Source of the DNA: an uncultured Bacilli bacterium
GTDB lineage: Bacteria > Bacillota_I > Bacilli_A > RF39 > UBA660
Direction: 5' to 3'
Assembly: GCA_944372455.1 (NCBI GenBank)
Contig: CALVZF010000003.1
Coordinates: 1-54,977 of the forward strand
Length of the DNA stretch: 54,977 nt
The position numbers were made by a program, and so were the translations under genes. Of the stretch, positions 6,832 through 15,485 are shown one piece after another (the first letter of the stretch is position 1; every line of letters begins with the position of its first letter). The notes below the pieces were generated by a model. It searched no databases, was not told where the DNA came from, and worked only from the letters and a program-made list of their open reading frames with translations.

Positions 6832-7124
6832 TATAACAACTCCATAATTTGATTTTTTAAATTTTCATCATTTATATTTTTTAAAAGATTTTCAATTAAC
6901 TGATATTTTTTATTTAGATTTAACTTATCCTCATAATAATTAAGCTTTTCAGAAATATCTTTTAATTGTTTATGGACTGCATTTCTACTAACATTGTCAT
7001 TCTCACTTATTTCTTTTAAGGACAAATTATTAAAATAATAATCTTCAAAATATATCTTTTGTTTTTCTGTCAATAAATTTCCATAATAATCATATAAAAT
7101 AATCAATTTAGTATTTTTATCCAT
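6831..7124 (-). CDS. ylxM: YlxM family HTH protein, SRP-associated
   Basis: The 97-aa protein has a sigma-70 region-4-like helix-turn-helix: LTEKQKIYFEDYYFNNLSL then ENDNVSRNAVHKQLKDISEKL. Its length and its position next to ffh are typical of YlxM/P13, which modulates SRP GTPase activity in streptococci. Its start overlaps the stop of the upstream gene by one base (TAATG) and its stop overlaps the following 48-aa ORF, so the group is translationally coupled. Confidence 0.93.
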   Translation of the reverse strand: MDKNTKLIILYDYYGNLLTEKQKIYFEDYYFNNLSLKEISENDNVSRNAVHKQLKDISEKLNYYEDKLNLNKKYQLIENLLKNINDENLKNQIMELL

Positions 7125-7660
7125 TAATTATTCCCTTCCATAATTTTAATATACGATTTTTTATTTTCTTTTTCTAATTTTTCTAAACTTTTTATTGAAC
7201 GTAAAAAACAAGGTGTAAATTGTGGATATTTAGAACCTGTTTTAGTGAAAACATGCGAATTACTTATATTATTTTTATTTTTAATATAAAGTCCTATAAT
7301 TGGTTTTCTTTTATTTTCATTTTTTATAATTCTTAAAAAATTAGAATCTGCTATATTTGAATAATCATCATAAAAAGTAAACCAATTATGAGTTTTATCA
7401 TATAATGGATATTTTTCATATTCATAGTCGTTGAAATCTTTGAAAGCGTTGTACTCATCAACTAAAGAATTAAATAACTCGTTAAAAATTTCATAAATAT
7501 TTCTATCATCTGAAGTTATCTTAAATGAAAAGCCCATTAATCTTTCTGTAGCTTTTTTTCCATTTATCCATAAATAAATATTATTATCATTATTTAAAAC
7601 ATTTAAACATTTTTCTCTATCATTAATAACTAATGACTTGTCTATCTTATATATTTCCAT
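7124..7660 (-). CDS. Hypothetical protein between ftsY and ylxM, 178 aa
   Basis: The start at ATG 7660 (MEIYKIDKSLV) is preferred: AAGGGGG lies 8 nt upstream, and a longer version would overlap ftsY. The product is soluble, with aromatic-rich stretches (YPLYDKTHNWFTFYDDYSN) and a basic C-terminus. I do not recognise the family. The TAATG coupling with ylxM makes it part of the SRP gene block. Confidence 0.75.
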   Translation of the reverse strand: MEIYKIDKSLVINDREKCLNVLNNDNNIYLWINGKKATERLMGFSFKITSDDRNIYEIFNELFNSLVDEYNAFKDFNDYEYEKYPLYDKTHNWFTFYDDYSNIADSNFLRIIKNENKRKPIIGLYIKNKNNISNSHVFTKTGSKYPQFTPCFLRSIKSLEKLEKENKKSYIKIMEGNN

Positions 7661-7673
7661 TTTAATTTCCCCC

Positions 7674-8669
7674 TTAAAATAGATCTTTAAATAATCCATA
7701 AATATATTTTTCAATATCAAATACTTTTAAATCCGTTTCTTTTTCCCCTAGTCCAATAAATTTTACTGGAATATTTACTTCATCCTTGATTGCTAAAACT
7801 ATACCACCTTTTGCAGTTCCGTCTAATTTAGTAAGTACTATTCCTGTTATATTGGTAATTTCTTTAAAACTTTTAGCCTGACTTATTCCATTTTGACCAG
7901 TAGTAGCATCTATTACTAAAAGAGTTTCGTGAGGAGCATTAGGAATTAGTTTTCCAATTACTTTGTTCATTTTTTCTAATTCTTTCATCAAATTAACTTT
8001 ATTTTGTAATCTACCAGCAGTATCTACTAATACAACATCATAATTGTTTTTTAAAGCTTCTTCTAATCCGTCATAGATTACACTTGAAGGATCTTTTTTT
8101 TCTTGGCCTACTACTTTACAACCTATTTTTTCTCCCCACTTTTCAATTTGTTCCACTGCTCCAGCTCTAAAAGTATCACCTGCAACCAATAAAACCTTTT
8201 TTCCCTCGTCTTTAAATTTTCTAGCAAGTTTTCCAATAGTAGTAGTTTTACCTACTCCATTAACACCTACAAATAATATAACAGTAGGACCATTATCTTG
8301 AAAGTTGATTTTATTTACTATTACTTCATTATTTACATAAATAATAAATAATTCATCTACAATAATTTCCTTTAAATCAAGAGTAGATTCTATATGTTCT
8401 TTTTTTACTCTTTTTTTAATTTCATCAATAAAGTTCATAACAGTATTAACACCAATATCTGCCATAATTAAAATTTCTTCTAACTCTTCAAAATATTCAT
8501 TACTTACTTTTTTATACTTATTGCTTAAAAGAGATAATTTAGAAGTAAAAACTTCTCTTGTTTTAACTAATGCTTCATCATATTTTTTTACCTCATCTAT
8601 CTCTTCTTTAGATATATCATCAATTTTATTTTTATTAAAAATATTTTTAAATTTATCAAATAGTCCCAT
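7674..8669 (-). CDS. ftsY: Signal recognition particle receptor FtsY
   Basis: The protein is about 331 aa (start at MGLFDKFKN). The acidic/charged A region is short, followed by the N domain and an SRP GTPase domain with GVNGVGKTTTIGKLA, AGDTFRAGAVEQ, DTAGRLQNK and TKLDGTAKGG. FtsY docks the Ffh-ribosome complex at the membrane and both GTPases activate each other. The ftsY-ylxM-ffh order is typical of Firmicutes; here two small unknown genes are inserted in it. Confidence 0.97.
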   Translation of the reverse strand: MGLFDKFKNIFNKNKIDDISKEEIDEVKKYDEALVKTREVFTSKLSLLSNKYKKVSNEYFEELEEILIMADIGVNTVMNFIDEIKKRVKKEHIESTLDLKEIIVDELFIIYVNNEVIVNKINFQDNGPTVILFVGVNGVGKTTTIGKLARKFKDEGKKVLLVAGDTFRAGAVEQIEKWGEKIGCKVVGQEKKDPSSVIYDGLEEALKNNYDVVLVDTAGRLQNKVNLMKELEKMNKVIGKLIPNAPHETLLVIDATTGQNGISQAKSFKEITNITGIVLTKLDGTAKGGIVLAIKDEVNIPVKFIGLGEKETDLKVFDIEKYIYGLFKDLF

Positions 8670-8724
8670 CATATCACCCCGTATTTAAGATTATATATTA
8701 ATTTATTTAGAATATCAATAAATA

Positions 8725-9756
8725 CTAAACGCTTTCTTTTTGTTTAACTAAATCAGCATAAAACTCTTCCCATAATTTTAAAACGTGTTCTTTACCGTAA
8801 AACTCTGAAATTTCTCTAGAATTTTTTTGACATTTTTTATAAAGCTTTTTGTCTTCTTGTAACATCTTTAACAATTTAACAAATTCTTTATTGTTATTAC
8901 CCTTTAAATATTTTTCAAATAATATATCTTTATATAAATCTAAATCTCTTAAAATTAGTGGAGTTTCAGAATTTACTGCTTCTAATATAGTCATTGGAAA
9001 TAATTCATTATATGAAGGAACAAATAATACATCTGAAATGTTATACATAGTGTTCATTTCTTCTCTTGGAATAATACCTAAAAACTTAACATTTTTAGGA
9101 GGATTATCCATTATCTCTTTTAACTCATTATATCCATCTGTAATTTTTCCAAATGAAAAACCCCCACACCAAATAAATTTGATTTTAGGTAATTTTTTAG
9201 CACATTCTACAAAATCTTTTACCCCTTTTCTAGTTTGAACTTGACCTGCACCTAAGACTACAAAATCATCATCCGAAAATCCATATTTTTCTCTTAATAC
9301 ACTTCTTTTTTTGGGAGAAAATTTACTAAATTTTTCTTTAGAAACATAATTTGGAATATACGTAACTTTTTTTCTATCAATACCAACTTTTTCTAAGTCA
9401 TCAATAAAAGTTGGATTTACAACAACTAATTTGTCTGCTTTATTATAAAATTTAATTACATAATTTTTAAATACTTTAAAAGCGAATTTAGGTAATTTAA
9501 TAGAGCCATCTAAAGTAGTAGGTAAAAAATGCACATAAGCTACATTAATTCCTTTTTTATTTTTTTTCATCTTTATATAATTTGTGGGATCAATAGTATG
9601 TACATGAACAATATCACTAACCTCTTTTGAATTAACTAATATATTTAATTTATCACTTTCTTTAACAAGCGCAACTTGTTCTAAATAAGCACTACCTACT
9701 CCTTGTCCATCAACTTTATCTGCACAACTTAACATATTAATAGTTATTTTATCCAT
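8725..9756 (-). CDS. GT4-family glycosyltransferase, probably glycolipid synthesis
   Basis: The 343-aa GT-B enzyme has an N-terminal GQGVGSAYLEQV loop and the C-terminal sugar-nucleotide site YNELFPMTILEAVNSETP (the E-x7-E motif of retaining GT4 enzymes). It resembles diacylglycerol and glycosyl-diacylglycerol glucosyltransferases of Firmicutes and acholeplasmas. It starts 2 bp after the next gene (9759-10883), a GT28 enzyme of the same pathway type. Together they probably make mono- and di-glycosyl diacylglycerol for the membrane. Substrate assignment is inference. Confidence 0.85.
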   Translation of the reverse strand: MDKITINMLSCADKVDGQGVGSAYLEQVALVKESDKLNILVNSKEVSDIVHVHTIDPTNYIKMKKNKKGINVAYVHFLPTTLDGSIKLPKFAFKVFKNYVIKFYNKADKLVVVNPTFIDDLEKVGIDRKKVTYIPNYVSKEKFSKFSPKKRSVLREKYGFSDDDFVVLGAGQVQTRKGVKDFVECAKKLPKIKFIWCGGFSFGKITDGYNELKEIMDNPPKNVKFLGIIPREEMNTMYNISDVLFVPSYNELFPMTILEAVNSETPLILRDLDLYKDILFEKYLKGNNNKEFVKLLKMLQEDKKLYKKCQKNSREISEFYGKEHVLKLWEEFYADLVKQKESV

Positions 9757-9758
9757 AA

Positions 9759-10883
9759 TTAATCCTCCAACAATTTTGATACCAAATTAAATAATTTTGG
9801 CATTGCATCATTTTTATTTATTTTTTTTATATTTTTTCTTAATTTTTCTAATTTTTTAGAATCTGTAAATAAACTTTCTATTTGTCTAATCATTTCTATG
9901 CTTTCATTAACACTAATAGAACATTTTTGTTTATCTAAATATCTAGCATTAGCTTTTTCTTGTCCTGAAGATTTACCTATAAAAAGCATTGGAACATTAA
10001 AATATAAGCATTCTGTAACTGTAGCTCCACCGGGTTTAGTAATTACTAAATCTGCAATATTAAGTAATTCTGGAACATTATTTATATAATCTAAAATTTT
10101 AATATTAGGATTATCGTAAGTTTTTTTAATTTCTTTTAATTCTTCTCTTAATTTAACATTGTTTCCAGTAATAACAAGGACATTACATTCTAAATTACTT
10201 TTTAAAATCTCTTTAGCGTATTTAGAAGTAATTTTTCCTCTACTGCAAAAGAAAACTAATGTTTTTTTCTCTTCATCTAATTTATAGGTTTTAATAGTTT
10301 TATTTCTATTATACATATTTGGATTAAATTCATCTGATAAAGGAATTCCAATATCTTTTATTTTATTTTTAGATATACCTCTTTTAGCTAATTCCTTTTT
10401 TTCAATTGAATTACCAATAACTAAATAACTTTCATATTTTTCATTTTCTAACCAAAATTCATGAGCTTCATAATCAGTTACAACAGTTATCAGTTTAGAA
10501 TTTAATCCATGTTTTCTTTTGTAATGAGAAATAATAGTACTACAAAAATAATGAGTAGATATTACTAAATCTGGATTAAATTCTAAAATTTTCTTTTTTA
10601 AACCTTTAAATTTAAAAGTAGATATAACCATTGTATTCTTAGGGAATAATTTTATTTTTCTATTAAAGGTATTATAAATAACATCCCATAGATAAGGAAT
10701 ACTAAAGTTAATCTTTTCAAAAGTCTTTTCAGTTAGAGAACCTAAAACAGGAGTAGAAAATTTTAAAATATCAATAAGTTCAATTTGATAATCACCATGA
10801 CTTTGAAAATATTTTTCAATATACTCAGCAATTTTTTTGTGACCAGTGCCGTAAGTGGCATACATTATTAATATTTTTTTCAT
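9759..10883 (-). CDS. GT28-family diacylglycerol glycosyltransferase (UgtP/MGDG-synthase-like)
   Basis: The 374-aa protein has the N-terminal glycine-rich motif YATYGTGHKKIAEYI, as in MGDG synthases and UgtP. The C-terminal GT28 domain has ADLVITKPGGATVTECLYFNVP for UDP-sugar binding. It would transfer glucose or galactose from UDP-sugar to diacylglycerol on the inner face of the membrane. The coupled GT4 gene downstream supports a glycolipid role. MurG is less likely because of the N-terminal GTGH motif. Confidence 0.9.
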   Translation of the reverse strand: MKKILIMYATYGTGHKKIAEYIEKYFQSHGDYQIELIDILKFSTPVLGSLTEKTFEKINFSIPYLWDVIYNTFNRKIKLFPKNTMVISTFKFKGLKKKILEFNPDLVISTHYFCSTIISHYKRKHGLNSKLITVVTDYEAHEFWLENEKYESYLVIGNSIEKKELAKRGISKNKIKDIGIPLSDEFNPNMYNRNKTIKTYKLDEEKKTLVFFCSRGKITSKYAKEILKSNLECNVLVITGNNVKLREELKEIKKTYDNPNIKILDYINNVPELLNIADLVITKPGGATVTECLYFNVPMLFIGKSSGQEKANARYLDKQKCSISVNESIEMIRQIESLFTDSKKLEKLRKNIKKINKNDAMPKLFNLVSKLLED

Positions 10884-10903
10884 ACTCTACTCCTAATACT
10901 TTA

Positions 10904-12553
10904 TTATATTTCTTGAAATACTGTAATAATCATTGGCTTACATTCGGTTTCTTTGTATAGATATTTTCCTAGATTTTCTCTCATAGCAGTTTTAAGTTTA
11001 TTATATTCCACATGTTTATTATCCGTAATATTATTATTTATTACTGTAACGCATAATTTTTTAATTTCATTTAATAGTTCCGCACTATCTTTTATATAAA
11101 CAAATCCTCTAGTGATAATTTCTGGACCAGAGATTATTTTTTTAGTTTTTTTATCTAAAATAGTACTAATTATAACTATTCCATTTTCGCTTAAAACTTC
11201 TCTATCTTTTAAAACTGCTTCTCCAACATCTGATACTACATTACCATCAATTAAAATTTCATCAGTTTTTACTTTTTCAAAATTATCTACTAATTTACCA
11301 TTTTCAAACTCTACTACATCACCGTTTTCTTTCAATAGAATATTTTCTTTTGGAATTCCTAATTCTAAAGCAATATTAGCGTTCGCTACTTGAAAACGAT
11401 ATTCTCCCTTAACTGGAAAATAATATTTAGGATTAAATAAATTAATCATTAACATTAAATCTTCACTAGAAGCATGATATAACAATTGTTCTTTTTTATT
11501 AAACATTATAACATTTGCTCCTATTTTAGCAAGACTATCTGCTATTTTAACTGCACTTCTTTCCACAGAATCACTTATTGGTTCTGCAAAAACAAAAGTA
11601 TCAGTTTCTTTAACTTTAATATATTTATCATAACCATTTATCATTCTATTTATATTTGAGAAAGTTTTTTCTCTATCATTTGAAACTAATATTATAGAAT
11701 CTTTATCATTTACATTTGATAAATCGCCTATTTTCTTTTTGTCAAATTTTAAATATCCCAACTCTAATGCATTATTTATAATTCCTTGTAATGTTTTGCC
11801 CATGATAACTATTTTTCTTTCTGTTTTAGCTACTTCATTAAAAAGTTCCTGTATATTATAAATATGAGCTGCAAAGACATTAAAAATTATTCTATTTTCG
11901 TTTTTAGATAAAATTTCACGTACTTTGGATGCTGTTCTATGATGTGGTGAAGTATGTCCTTTTTTCTCAGCGTACATAGATTCAGAAAGTAAACATAGTA
12001 CTCCTTGTTTTCCTATATAGGCTAGTTTACCAATGTCTGTTTTATAAGCTCCCATCATTGTAGAATCAAATACAAAATCTCCAGTATAGACAATTGCTCC
12101 ATCTTTAGTATTTAATACGTACCCTACTGCATCTGGTATAGAGTGAGTTACACTTATAGGAAAAATACTGTTTTGTCCAAAATTAATTTTTTTATGAGCT
12201 TTAATTTCAATTAGATTATTAAATTTAATATCACAATTTTCTAATTCTCTTTTTAAAACTTCTAAAGTAAATTTTGTCCCATAAATCTTAATATTTGGAA
12301 TTTCCTTTACAATATCTGGAATTCCTCCCATATTTTCATTATGTCCATGAGTTAAAAAGATCCCCTTAACATCTTTAATATTTTCTTTAATGTAATCATA
12401 ATTTGGAAGTATATAATCAATTCCAAATAATTTATCATCCGCATATTTTAAACCCGCATCAAAAACAAAAATATCTTGGTCAACTTTAACCACATACATA
12501 TTTTTACCATTTTCATTTAAACCACCTAGGCTAAATATTTTAATTTTACTCAT
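10904..12553 (-). CDS. rnjB: RNase J2-like metallo-beta-lactamase/beta-CASP protein
   Basis: The 549-aa protein has all RNase J parts: the beta-lactamase domain, the beta-CASP insertion (about 200-360) and the C-terminal domain. The metal-binding motif reads THGHNENMGG rather than HGHEDHIGG, losing the Asp-His pair, as in B. subtilis RNase J2 (HGHDEN). HSIPDAVGY and YTGDFVFD are retained. RNase J2 is a weakly active partner that assembles with RNase J1 for mRNA decay and rRNA maturation. J1 is not in this window. It lies 20 bp upstream of the glycosyltransferase pair. Confidence 0.9.
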   Translation of the reverse strand: MSKIKIFSLGGLNENGKNMYVVKVDQDIFVFDAGLKYADDKLFGIDYILPNYDYIKENIKDVKGIFLTHGHNENMGGIPDIVKEIPNIKIYGTKFTLEVLKRELENCDIKFNNLIEIKAHKKINFGQNSIFPISVTHSIPDAVGYVLNTKDGAIVYTGDFVFDSTMMGAYKTDIGKLAYIGKQGVLCLLSESMYAEKKGHTSPHHRTASKVREILSKNENRIIFNVFAAHIYNIQELFNEVAKTERKIVIMGKTLQGIINNALELGYLKFDKKKIGDLSNVNDKDSIILVSNDREKTFSNINRMINGYDKYIKVKETDTFVFAEPISDSVERSAVKIADSLAKIGANVIMFNKKEQLLYHASSEDLMLMINLFNPKYYFPVKGEYRFQVANANIALELGIPKENILLKENGDVVEFENGKLVDNFEKVKTDEILIDGNVVSDVGEAVLKDREVLSENGIVIISTILDKKTKKIISGPEIITRGFVYIKDSAELLNEIKKLCVTVINNNITDNKHVEYNKLKTAMRENLGKYLYKETECKPMIITVFQEI

Positions 12554-12607
12554 TGTTTCTCCTTTCTTTTTTAGTTATCACTGATAACATTATACAAAAA
12601 AAAAGAA

Positions 12608-12626
12608 GATTTGTAAAATACAAATC
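12608..12626 (-). terminator. Terminator of pdp
   Basis: A perfect 8-bp stem (GATTTGTA and TACAAATC, 3-nt loop) overlaps the pdp stop codon and is followed on the minus strand by TTCTTTTTTTTTT. Confidence 0.85.
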
Positions 12627-13902
12627 ATTCAATAACTCCATAGATTAAATTAGGAATTTCTACTACATCATCTACAATTTTAAAACAATTCATTATTCTT
12701 TCATGAATATTCTCTACTTCTTTGTTATAGTAAACGGTTATTAATTTTTCTTGAACATTTACTGTATCACCAATTTTTTTATGTAATTTTATACCCACTG
12801 AATAATCAATATCATCATATATATTTGATCTTCCAGCACCTAATTCCATAACAACATAACCTAATTTTTCTGTATCAATCTTGCTAATGAATCCGGACTT
12901 AGTTGATTTAATTTCTAATTTTTTACTTTTTACAATTAATTTATTAATATTTCCATTTTGATAATTTACAAATTCTAAAAATTTATTATAAGCACTTTTA
13001 TCAATTAATTTTTGTTTAACCATTTCTAATGCGTCATTAACTGAAATATTTAGTCCTAAAGATACCATATAAGCAGCAATTATTAATGATAGATTAGTAA
13101 TATCAGTTGGACCTTTTCCTTCAAGGGTTTCCATAGCTTCTAATACTTCTAAAGAATTACCAATCATATTTCCTAATGGTTGGTTCATATTTGAAAGGAT
13201 ACAAACTACTTCTTTATTATGATTTTTTCCGATTTTTATCATTAATCTAGCAAGTTTTTTAGCATCTTCTAGATTTTTCATAAAAGCTCCATTACCTACT
13301 TTTAAATCTATGACTATTTTATCTACACCACTAGCTAACTTTTTACTCATAATTGAGGAAGCAATAAGTGGTATAGAATCAACTGTTCCGGTGGTATCTC
13401 TAAGAGCATATATTTTTTTATCTGCTGGAACTAAATTATTATTTCCATAGGCATTGCAAATTCCAATTTCATTAACTTGATCTATAATTTCCCTAATTGA
13501 TAATTTAGTTTTAAATCCAGGAATGGCTTCTAATTTATCAATAGTACCACCTGTAAAACCTAATCCTCTACCACTCATTTTGACTACTTTTACTCCACAA
13601 GAAGCTACTAAAGGAATAACTATTAAAGTGGTTTTATCGCCCACCCCACCAGTAGAATGTTTATCTACTTTAATACCTTCTATTTCTCTTAAATCAATAA
13701 TTTTTCCACTATTTAACATAGAAGTCGTAAGATTAATTGTCTCTTCTTCGGTCATTCCGTTTATACATATAGCCATTAATAAAGAACTCATTTGGTAATC
13801 TTTGATTGAGTTATTAAGATAACTATCAATAACAAATTGTATTTCTTCACTAGTTAAAATTTGAGAATTTCTTTTTTTATTAATTATATCTATTATATTC
13901 AC
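12625..13902 (-). CDS. pdp: Pyrimidine-nucleoside (thymidine) phosphorylase
   Basis: The 425-aa protein carries the family signature KMSGRGLGFTGGTIDKLE and the phosphate-binding KHSTGGVGDKTT loop. The order is N-terminal alpha domain, alpha/beta domain and C-terminal PYNP domain (GAGRSNIYDDID). It splits thymidine, uridine or deoxyuridine into base and (deoxy)ribose-1-phosphate in nucleoside salvage. No deoCBD partners are nearby, and it appears monocistronic with its own terminator. Confidence 0.95.
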   Translation of the reverse strand: MNIIDIINKKRNSQILTSEEIQFVIDSYLNNSIKDYQMSSLLMAICINGMTEEETINLTTSMLNSGKIIDLREIEGIKVDKHSTGGVGDKTTLIVIPLVASCGVKVVKMSGRGLGFTGGTIDKLEAIPGFKTKLSIREIIDQVNEIGICNAYGNNNLVPADKKIYALRDTTGTVDSIPLIASSIMSKKLASGVDKIVIDLKVGNGAFMKNLEDAKKLARLMIKIGKNHNKEVVCILSNMNQPLGNMIGNSLEVLEAMETLEGKGPTDITNLSLIIAAYMVSLGLNISVNDALEMVKQKLIDKSAYNKFLEFVNYQNGNINKLIVKSKKLEIKSTKSGFISKIDTEKLGYVVMELGAGRSNIYDDIDYSVGIKLHKKIGDTVNVQEKLITVYYNKEVENIHERIMNCFKIVDDVVEIPNLIYGVIE

Positions 13903-13949
13903 TTAAACCACCTACTATTATAATAGTATCATAATTTATTTTACAAAAA

Positions 13950-13975
13950 AAGTAGGAAATTATCTTTTCCTACTT
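13950..13975 (-). terminator. Terminator of the first surface-protein gene
   Basis: A 10-bp stem (AAGTAGGAAA and its complement) with a 6-nt loop overlaps the end of the gene at 13974 and is followed on the minus strand by a T run. Confidence 0.85.
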
Positions 13976-15365
13976 AAATATTATTAAACTTACTACTTTT
14001 GTTAACATAAATAATGCCAGCAGTTCCACCTATAAGTGATAGTGCGATTATTCCTAATCCAATTCCTACTCCCGTTTGTGGAGAGTTTTGATCATTATCA
14101 CTTGGTTTTCCATCTACTGCACTGTTATTTTGCCATACTGCATATAACGTTAAATTTGCATCTTTACTATAACTACTTCCTGGATCATAAGTACTATCTT
14201 TACTAGTTGCATTTTTATTTGTTGACCACCCTAGGAATGTATACCCATCCCTTGTTGGTTTTTGTGTACTTAATCTAATTGTTTCTCCTTCATTTTTTGT
14301 TTGCGATGCTGGAGCATTTTCCCCTCCATTTGCATCATATCTTATTGTGTAAGCATCGCATTCGTTATATTCAATTTGATAATCAGCAACCATGTATCCA
14401 ACAAATTTGCTACAAGTATCGCCATTACAATTATATGTTCCAGGCTTTGCATAATAAAGATATGTTCCTTCTTCTTCATTGTCATATGGATCGTCTGGAT
14501 CATCATTAGCATCTATTTCATCAGCAGAATATCCAAAAACAGCCTCACCATTATTACATGATCTACTCATATTGTAGTTATATTTAAATAAATTAATTCC
14601 TTTTTCTGTTAAATGTTTTTCAGAATCTACTTCATTATTTAACTTATTAAAATTAGTTTGATTTAAACTCCAACTTTTGTTTACATAAAAACCAATTTTA
14701 TTGTTACTAGTGTTTTGGTATGGTGAATAAATTTGACCGTTATTTTCACCAAGAGAAATACTAAAGTTTGTTTCACTATTAATTATGGCAGAATTTAACT
14801 CATTAAAAAAGTCATCAGAAAGAAGCCTATTCATTTCTCTTTTACAAGAATCACTACCATTTTCTGAATAATAGTACATTTGGTATAACACTTTAGTTAA
14901 ATCATCAAATGAATTATCATTTTCTGAACTACTGAAATTTCCATCATTAATACAATAATAGTCTGAATCAATTTGTACGCATCTTGAAACCGCAGAAAGA
15001 TTACCATCTAAATCAACAATACTTTTATTAAGATCCCTAGCTAGTAATTTAACAGCTGCCATATATCCTTGCACATAATCATCAGCACTAATTTGTTTAA
15101 ATTGTCCTGACTTAATTTCATATTTTGGAGATTCAAAAAGAACACGTCTTTGATTACTACTTAAACCATTTTTTGTACCCCATTCAGTTGCTGCAGAACC
15201 AGGAACACCACTTTCCTTATTTGTTACAGTCTCTACTTTATTGGTAGATTCAGTAAACAAATAATGATATTTAACTGTCTTACAACTAGCCGCATTTACA
15301 TTAATTGGAAGTATTAATGCTGCCATAGGAATTATAGCTAATATACTTTTTATTTTATGTTTCAT
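13974..15365 (-). CDS. Secreted surface protein with InlB B-repeat and SPQTG sorting signal
   Basis: The 463-aa protein has a signal peptide (residues 1-26, cleavage near NVNAA) and a Cys-containing ectodomain starting CKTVKYHYLF. One InlB-type B-repeat follows at about 345-415 (YTIRYDANGGENAPAS through LTLYAVW), then the linker and SPQTG. A hydrophobic helix and a short basic tail end the protein. SPQTG fits the SP-x-TG signal of class B sortases such as C. difficile SrtB, and a class B sortase is encoded at 16869. The C-terminal 120 residues are almost identical to those of the neighbour at 15484, while the ectodomains differ. Ligand unknown. Confidence 0.88.
   Translation of the reverse strand: MKHKIKSILAIIPMAALILPINVNAASCKTVKYHYLFTESTNKVETVTNKESGVPGSAATEWGTKNGLSSNQRRVLFESPKYEIKSGQFKQISADDYVQGYMAAVKLLARDLNKSIVDLDGNLSAVSRCVQIDSDYYCINDGNFSSSENDNSFDDLTKVLYQMYYYSENGSDSCKREMNRLLSDDFFNELNSAIINSETNFSISLGENNGQIYSPYQNTSNNKIGFYVNKSWSLNQTNFNKLNNEVDSEKHLTEKGINLFKYNYNMSRSCNNGEAVFGYSADEIDANDDPDDPYDNEEEGTYLYYAKPGTYNCNGDTCSKFVGYMVADYQIEYNECDAYTIRYDANGGENAPASQTKNEGETIRLSTQKPTRDGYTFLGWSTNKNATSKDSTYDPGSSYSKDANLTLYAVWQNNSAVDGKPSDNDQNSPQTGVGIGLGIIALSLIGGTAGIIYVNKSSKFNNI
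13980..14355 (-). repeat. Copy 1 of a 375-bp near-identical repeat (surface-gene 3' ends)
   Basis: This encodes the B-repeat, linker and SPQTG anchor. It is aligned base for base with 15490-15865 with only a few differences (for example aatgtatacccatccc versus aaagtatacccatctc). The identity includes silent positions, so recent duplication or gene conversion is implied. Confidence 0.85.
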
Positions 15366-15459
15366 ACTATCCCTCCACTATTATCTATATTAAGATTAGC
15401 ATTTTTCTCACATCATGTCAATAAATTCAATAAATTATTTATCAAAGTCGTCAAAATAA

Positions 15460-15485
15460 AAAATAGGAAGTTATTTTCCTATTTT
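15460..15485 (-). terminator. Terminator of the second surface-protein gene
   Basis: A 10-bp stem (AAAATAGGAA and its complement) with a 6-nt loop overlaps the stop codon at 15484. A T-rich tract follows on the minus strand. Confidence 0.75.

Noticed and set aside
14279-14561. Two plus-strand ORFs within the surface-protein gene
   Set aside because: His/Cys/Ile-rich reverse frames of a confident secreted-protein gene; the matching position in the paralogue does not keep them open.
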